9,594 nt of DNA from Planctomycetia bacterium (GTDB lineage Bacteria; Planctomycetota; Phycisphaerae; Phycisphaerales; UBA1924): positions 1-9,594 of the forward strand of contig SXOY01000172.1 in assembly GCA_005776545.1 (NCBI GenBank), given 5' to 3'. This document shows positions 7,409 to 9,594 of this stretch, in pieces. The position numbers and the translations under genes were made by a program. Position 1 is the stretch's first letter, and every line of letters begins with the position of its first letter. The notes under the pieces are model-generated. The model had not been told where the DNA came from. It saw nothing but the letters and a program-made list of their open reading frames with translations, and did no database searches.

Positions 7409-7439
7409 TTGAAACCCGAATCCAGAGATTCCTAATAAT
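7409..7439 (+). promoter_or_regulatory. Candidate sigma-70-type promoter of the SPFH operon
   Basis: TTGAAA at 7409-7414 matches the -35 consensus at five of six positions. AATAAT at 7434-7439 matches the -10 at five of six. The 19-base spacer is longer than ideal. It would give a leader of roughly 175 bases that includes the GC-rich hairpin at 7535-7559. By-eye assignment only. Confidence 0.35.
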
Positions 7440-7534
7440 GAAGCGCTGAGGTCAAATCCTCTGCCGGAGATTGTTCGATGTCACACCCCGCAACCGCACC
7501 TTTTCGCCGCATCACTCCACCCTGAATACTCGGT

Positions 7535-7559
7535 TCCGCCGCCCTGTTTCCGCGGCGGA
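7535..7559 (+). other. GC-rich hairpin in the leader of the SPFH gene
   Basis: TCCGCCGC (7535-7542) pairs perfectly with GCGGCGGA (7552-7559) around a 9-base loop. It sits 63 bases before the SPFH start codon and about 50 before its ribosome binding site. No T-run follows, so it is more likely a leader structure (mRNA stability or protein binding) than a terminator. Confidence 0.5.
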
Positions 7560-7609
7560 TTCCAGGCCTTTCACCCGTTACACTTCCAATCACGCACTGA
7601 TTCTCAACC

Positions 7610-7615
7610 GGAGGG
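7610..7615 (+). promoter_or_regulatory. Strong ribosome binding site of the SPFH gene
   Basis: GGAGGG with a 7-base spacer to the ATG at 7623. It is the best Shine-Dalgarno sequence in the window, fixes the start, and suggests high translation. Confidence 0.85.
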
Positions 7616-7622
7616 TTTTCAA

Positions 7623-8717
7623 ATGGCAATCTGGGATAGACTGAAAAAAGAACTGATCGACATCGTCGAGTTCGTCGATGACTCAAACAACACGCTCGTC
7701 CACCGCTTCGAGCGCTTCCAGAATGAAATTAAGAATAACGCCAAGCTCGTTGTTCGCGAAGGCCAGAACGCGGTCTTCGTGAAAGAAGGCAAGATCGCTG
7801 ACGTGAAGGGTCCGGGCCTTTACACGCTCGACACCAACAACGTCCCGATCCTCGCGACGTTGCTCGGCTGGAAGTATGGATTTGAATCGCCCTTTAAGTG
7901 CGAAGTCTACTTCGTCTCGACCCGCCGCTTCACCGACCAGAAGTGGGGTACATCCAATCCCGTCATCTGCCGCGACAAGGAATTCGGCCCGGTTCGCCTC
8001 CGCGCCTTTGGTTCCTACGTCTTCAAGATCAAGGACGCTGGCAAGTTCGTCAAAGAAGTGACGGGTACCGAAGGTACGTTCACAGTCGATGAAATCACCG
8101 CGCAGCTCCGAAACAACATCGTCGCTCGCCTGGGCGATGTCATGGGCGAGTCCGGCATCCCCGTCCTCGACATGTCCGGCAATTACGATGAACTAGGCAA
8201 GTTTCTCACGACGCGCCTGTCTCCCGAATTCGAATCCATGGGCGTTGATCTCACGCAGCTCCTGCTTGAGAACATTTCGCTTCCGCCCGAAGTTGAAGCT
8301 GCCCTCGACACCCGCACCAAGATGGGCGTCATCGGCGACATGAACAATTACACCAAGTTCAAGGCCGCCGATGCGCTCGAAGCCGCGGCGAAAAACCCCG
8401 GCGGCGCAGGCCAATTCCTGGGTCTGGGTGTGGGCATGAATATGGCCGGTATGGTCGGCGGCAATCTCGCTGCGGCCAATGCAGCCGGAAATGTGCCGCC
8501 TGCAATTCCAACTGAAACCCAGTTTCACGTCGCGGTCGGTGGCCAGCAAACAGGGCCATTCCCCATTGGCAACCTGCGCGAACAGATTTCGCGTGGAGCA
8601 ATTACGACCGACACGCTCGTTTGGAAGCCGGGCATGACTGGCTGGCTCAAGGCCGGAACTGTGTCCGAGCTGACTTCGCTCTTTGGTTCCATGCCACCTC
8701 CCGTGCCGCCCCAGTAA
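7623..8717 (+). CDS. SPFH (band 7) domain protein with C-terminal GYF_2-like domain, YdjI-like
   Basis: A 364-residue protein of the SPFH/prohibitin-flotillin superfamily, in the YdjI-like branch often labelled virion core protein-like. The SPFH region is about residues 25-235: NAVFVKEGKIADVKGPGLYTL, then RLRAFGSYVFKIKDAGKFV, then a helical part with PPEVEAALDTRTKMGVIGD. An Ala/Gly-rich linker follows at about 245-298. Residues 301-355 form a GYF_2-like module (FHVAVGGQQTGPFPIGNLRE with Trp334 and Trp341 in LVWKPGMTGW). The tail is proline-rich, PPPVPPQ. Proteins of this group assemble at membranes and are linked to envelope stress; this one has no transmembrane helix, so attachment would be peripheral. 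A zinc-ribbon domain, common at the C-terminus of relatives, is absent here, but the next gene encodes one. It is followed after 19 bases by the zinc-ribbon gene, so the two form an operon. Confidence 0.92.
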   Translation: MAIWDRLKKELIDIVEFVDDSNNTLVHRFERFQNEIKNNAKLVVREGQNAVFVKEGKIADVKGPGLYTLDTNNVPILATLLGWKYGFESPFKCEVYFVSTRRFTDQKWGTSNPVICRDKEFGPVRLRAFGSYVFKIKDAGKFVKEVTGTEGTFTVDEITAQLRNNIVARLGDVMGESGIPVLDMSGNYDELGKFLTTRLSPEFESMGVDLTQLLLENISLPPEVEAALDTRTKMGVIGDMNNYTKFKAADALEAAAKNPGGAGQFLGLGVGMNMAGMVGGNLAAANAAGNVPPAIPTETQFHVAVGGQQTGPFPIGNLREQISRGAITTDTLVWKPGMTGWLKAGTVSELTSLFGSMPPPVPPQ

Positions 8718-8723
8718 GAGAGG
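8718..8723 (+). promoter_or_regulatory. Ribosome binding site of the zinc-ribbon gene
   Basis: GAGAGG directly follows the SPFH stop codon, 13 bases before the GTG at 8737. The spacing is longer than usual, but an in-frame TAA at 8728-8730 excludes any start between them, so the GTG is the first usable start codon. Confidence 0.5.
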
Positions 8724-8736
8724 TACGTAAAAAGCC

Positions 8737-9594
8737 GTGAGTCAATCCGCTCGATCAACTTCGAGTCCGGTGCCGCCAGTGGCACAGACACAAGGACTCA
8801 AGCGATTCCCCTGCAAACAGTGCGGGGCAATCCTTGAGTACGCTGTCGGCACCAACACGCTCAAGTGCCGCTACTGCCAGTCAACGCAGGAGATTCCTCA
8901 GGAAGATCCCGCGAAGATTGTCGAGCAGGATTTTCTTGCGACCTTGAGCGATCTGGAAACTCACGCGCCCAGCGAAGAAATCACGGTCGTGAAATGCGAC
9001 ACTTGCGCGGCCGAAGTCACCAAGCCGCCTGAAGTGACAAGCCTTACCTGCCCATACTGCAATTCCAACATCGTCGCCCAACCGCAGTGCAAAAAGGTCA
9101 TCAGGCCGCAGGCTCTTCTTCCATTCAAAATCCCCAGCGACCAGGCCCTCAAAATGTTCAGAGACTGGATCAAGAGCCGCTGGTTCGCGCCTAATCGACT
9201 CAAAGACACCGCCAATCTCAAAGACCGCCTCTCCGGAATCTACGTTCCCTACTGGACCTATGACTCCAACACAATCTGCCAATACCGCGGCCAACGCGGC
9301 GAGTACTACTACGTCACCGTCGGCAGCGGCAACAACCGCCGCACCGAACGCCGCACGCGCTGGTATCCAGCCAGCGGCACCGTCTACAACAGTTTCGATG
9401 ATGTTCTGGTTGTTGCTGGCACCAGCCTGCCGCAGAAATACATCGCCGCGCTTGAACCCTGGGACATGGACAACATGGTCCCGTATTCAGATGACTACCT
9501 CTCCGGCTTTCGCGCAGAGACCTATCACCTGTCGCTTCCTGAAGGATTCGAAGCAGCGAAACAACTCATGGACCCAACGATTCGCACTACCGTG
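8737..9594 (+). CDS. Double zinc-ribbon (TFIIB/PriA-like ribbon) protein, YdjG-like, 3'-truncated by window end
   Basis: An open frame of 286 codons from a GTG start to the last base of the window with no stop, so it is partial. Two four-cysteine zinc ribbons are visible: Cys26/29 with Cys44/47 (CKQC, CRYC) and Cys87/90 with Cys105/108 (CDTC, CPYC). After QALLPFKIP comes the region typical of this family (KMFRDWIKSRWFAP, then RLSGIYVPYWTYDSNT and YRGQRGEYYY). Homologues are often mislabelled as primosomal protein N' or helicase because of the ribbons; no helicase motif is present. In Bacillus the YdjG-like protein sits in a cluster with PspA-like YdjF and SPFH-like YdjI. Here the SPFH gene lies 19 bases upstream, so the pair is probably co-transcribed and may act together at the membrane. 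Relatives usually carry C-terminal membrane helices, which would lie beyond the window. No ATG is available near the start. Confidence 0.85.
   Translation, partial: MSQSARSTSSPVPPVAQTQGLKRFPCKQCGAILEYAVGTNTLKCRYCQSTQEIPQEDPAKIVEQDFLATLSDLETHAPSEEITVVKCDTCAAEVTKPPEVTSLTCPYCNSNIVAQPQCKKVIRPQALLPFKIPSDQALKMFRDWIKSRWFAPNRLKDTANLKDRLSGIYVPYWTYDSNTICQYRGQRGEYYYVTVGSGNNRRTERRTRWYPASGTVYNSFDDVLVVAGTSLPQKYIAALEPWDMDNMVPYSDDYLSGFRAETYHLSLPEGFEAAKQLMDPTIRTTV

Noticed and set aside
8193..8549. Minus-strand frame opposite the SPFH gene
   Set aside because: It is a mirror of the Ala/Gly-rich coding sequence, with no independent support.
8737..9594. Naming the last gene priA or a helicase
   Set aside because: Homologues often carry that label because of the zinc ribbons, but no Walker or helicase motif is present in the 286 visible residues.

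Overview
The window looks like a chromosomal stretch from a planctomycete, most likely of the class Phycisphaerae. This is inferred from gene content alone: a planctomycete-type ECF sigma factor, a very long Ser/Thr kinase fused through one membrane helix to a WD40-like propeller, and a secreted protein ending in two dockerin/EF-hand-like repeats and the residues Gly-Cys. GC content is moderate and there are no insertion sequences, CRISPR repeats, tRNAs or rRNAs.

Layout. (1) 1-585 (+): an ECF sigma factor starting on the first base of the window. (2) 586-849: a convergent intergenic region with a long interrupted hairpin (634-713) and a perfect 12-bp terminator stem (793-820). (3) 850-3123 (-): a secreted FG-GAP-like protein with two PPC-like domains and a dockerin-like C-terminus. 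(4) 3124-3442: a gap with two small palindromes. (5) 3443-3937 (-): a single-domain globin of the Vitreoscilla haemoglobin/flavohaemoglobin type. (6) 3938-4111: the divergent control region. (7) 4112-7384 (+): the 1090-residue transmembrane kinase with a WD40-like sensor half. (8) 7385-7622: a leader with a palindrome at the kinase stop, a possible promoter, a GC-rich hairpin and a strong ribosome binding site. (9) 7623-8717 (+): an SPFH (band 7) protein with a C-terminal GYF_2-like domain. (10) 8737-9594 (+): a GTG-started double zinc-ribbon protein cut by the window end, 19 bases after the SPFH gene.

How the genes may work together. ECF sigma factors of this type and Ser/Thr kinases are commonly neighbours in planctomycetes. 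Here they share a strand but are separated by 3.5 kb holding two reverse-strand genes (globin and secreted dockerin protein), so the pairing is an inference. The SPFH/GYF gene and the zinc-ribbon gene form a clear two-gene or larger operon. It resembles the ydjI/ydjG part of the Bacillus ydjFGHI cluster, which also includes a PspA homologue, and so suggests an envelope-stress or membrane-organising module that continues to the right. No plainly unprecedented system is visible. The best leads are the SPFH-zinc-ribbon module, the interrupted hairpin at 634-713, the in-frame 9-bp tandem repeat in the kinase, and the dockerin-like Gly-Cys tail.
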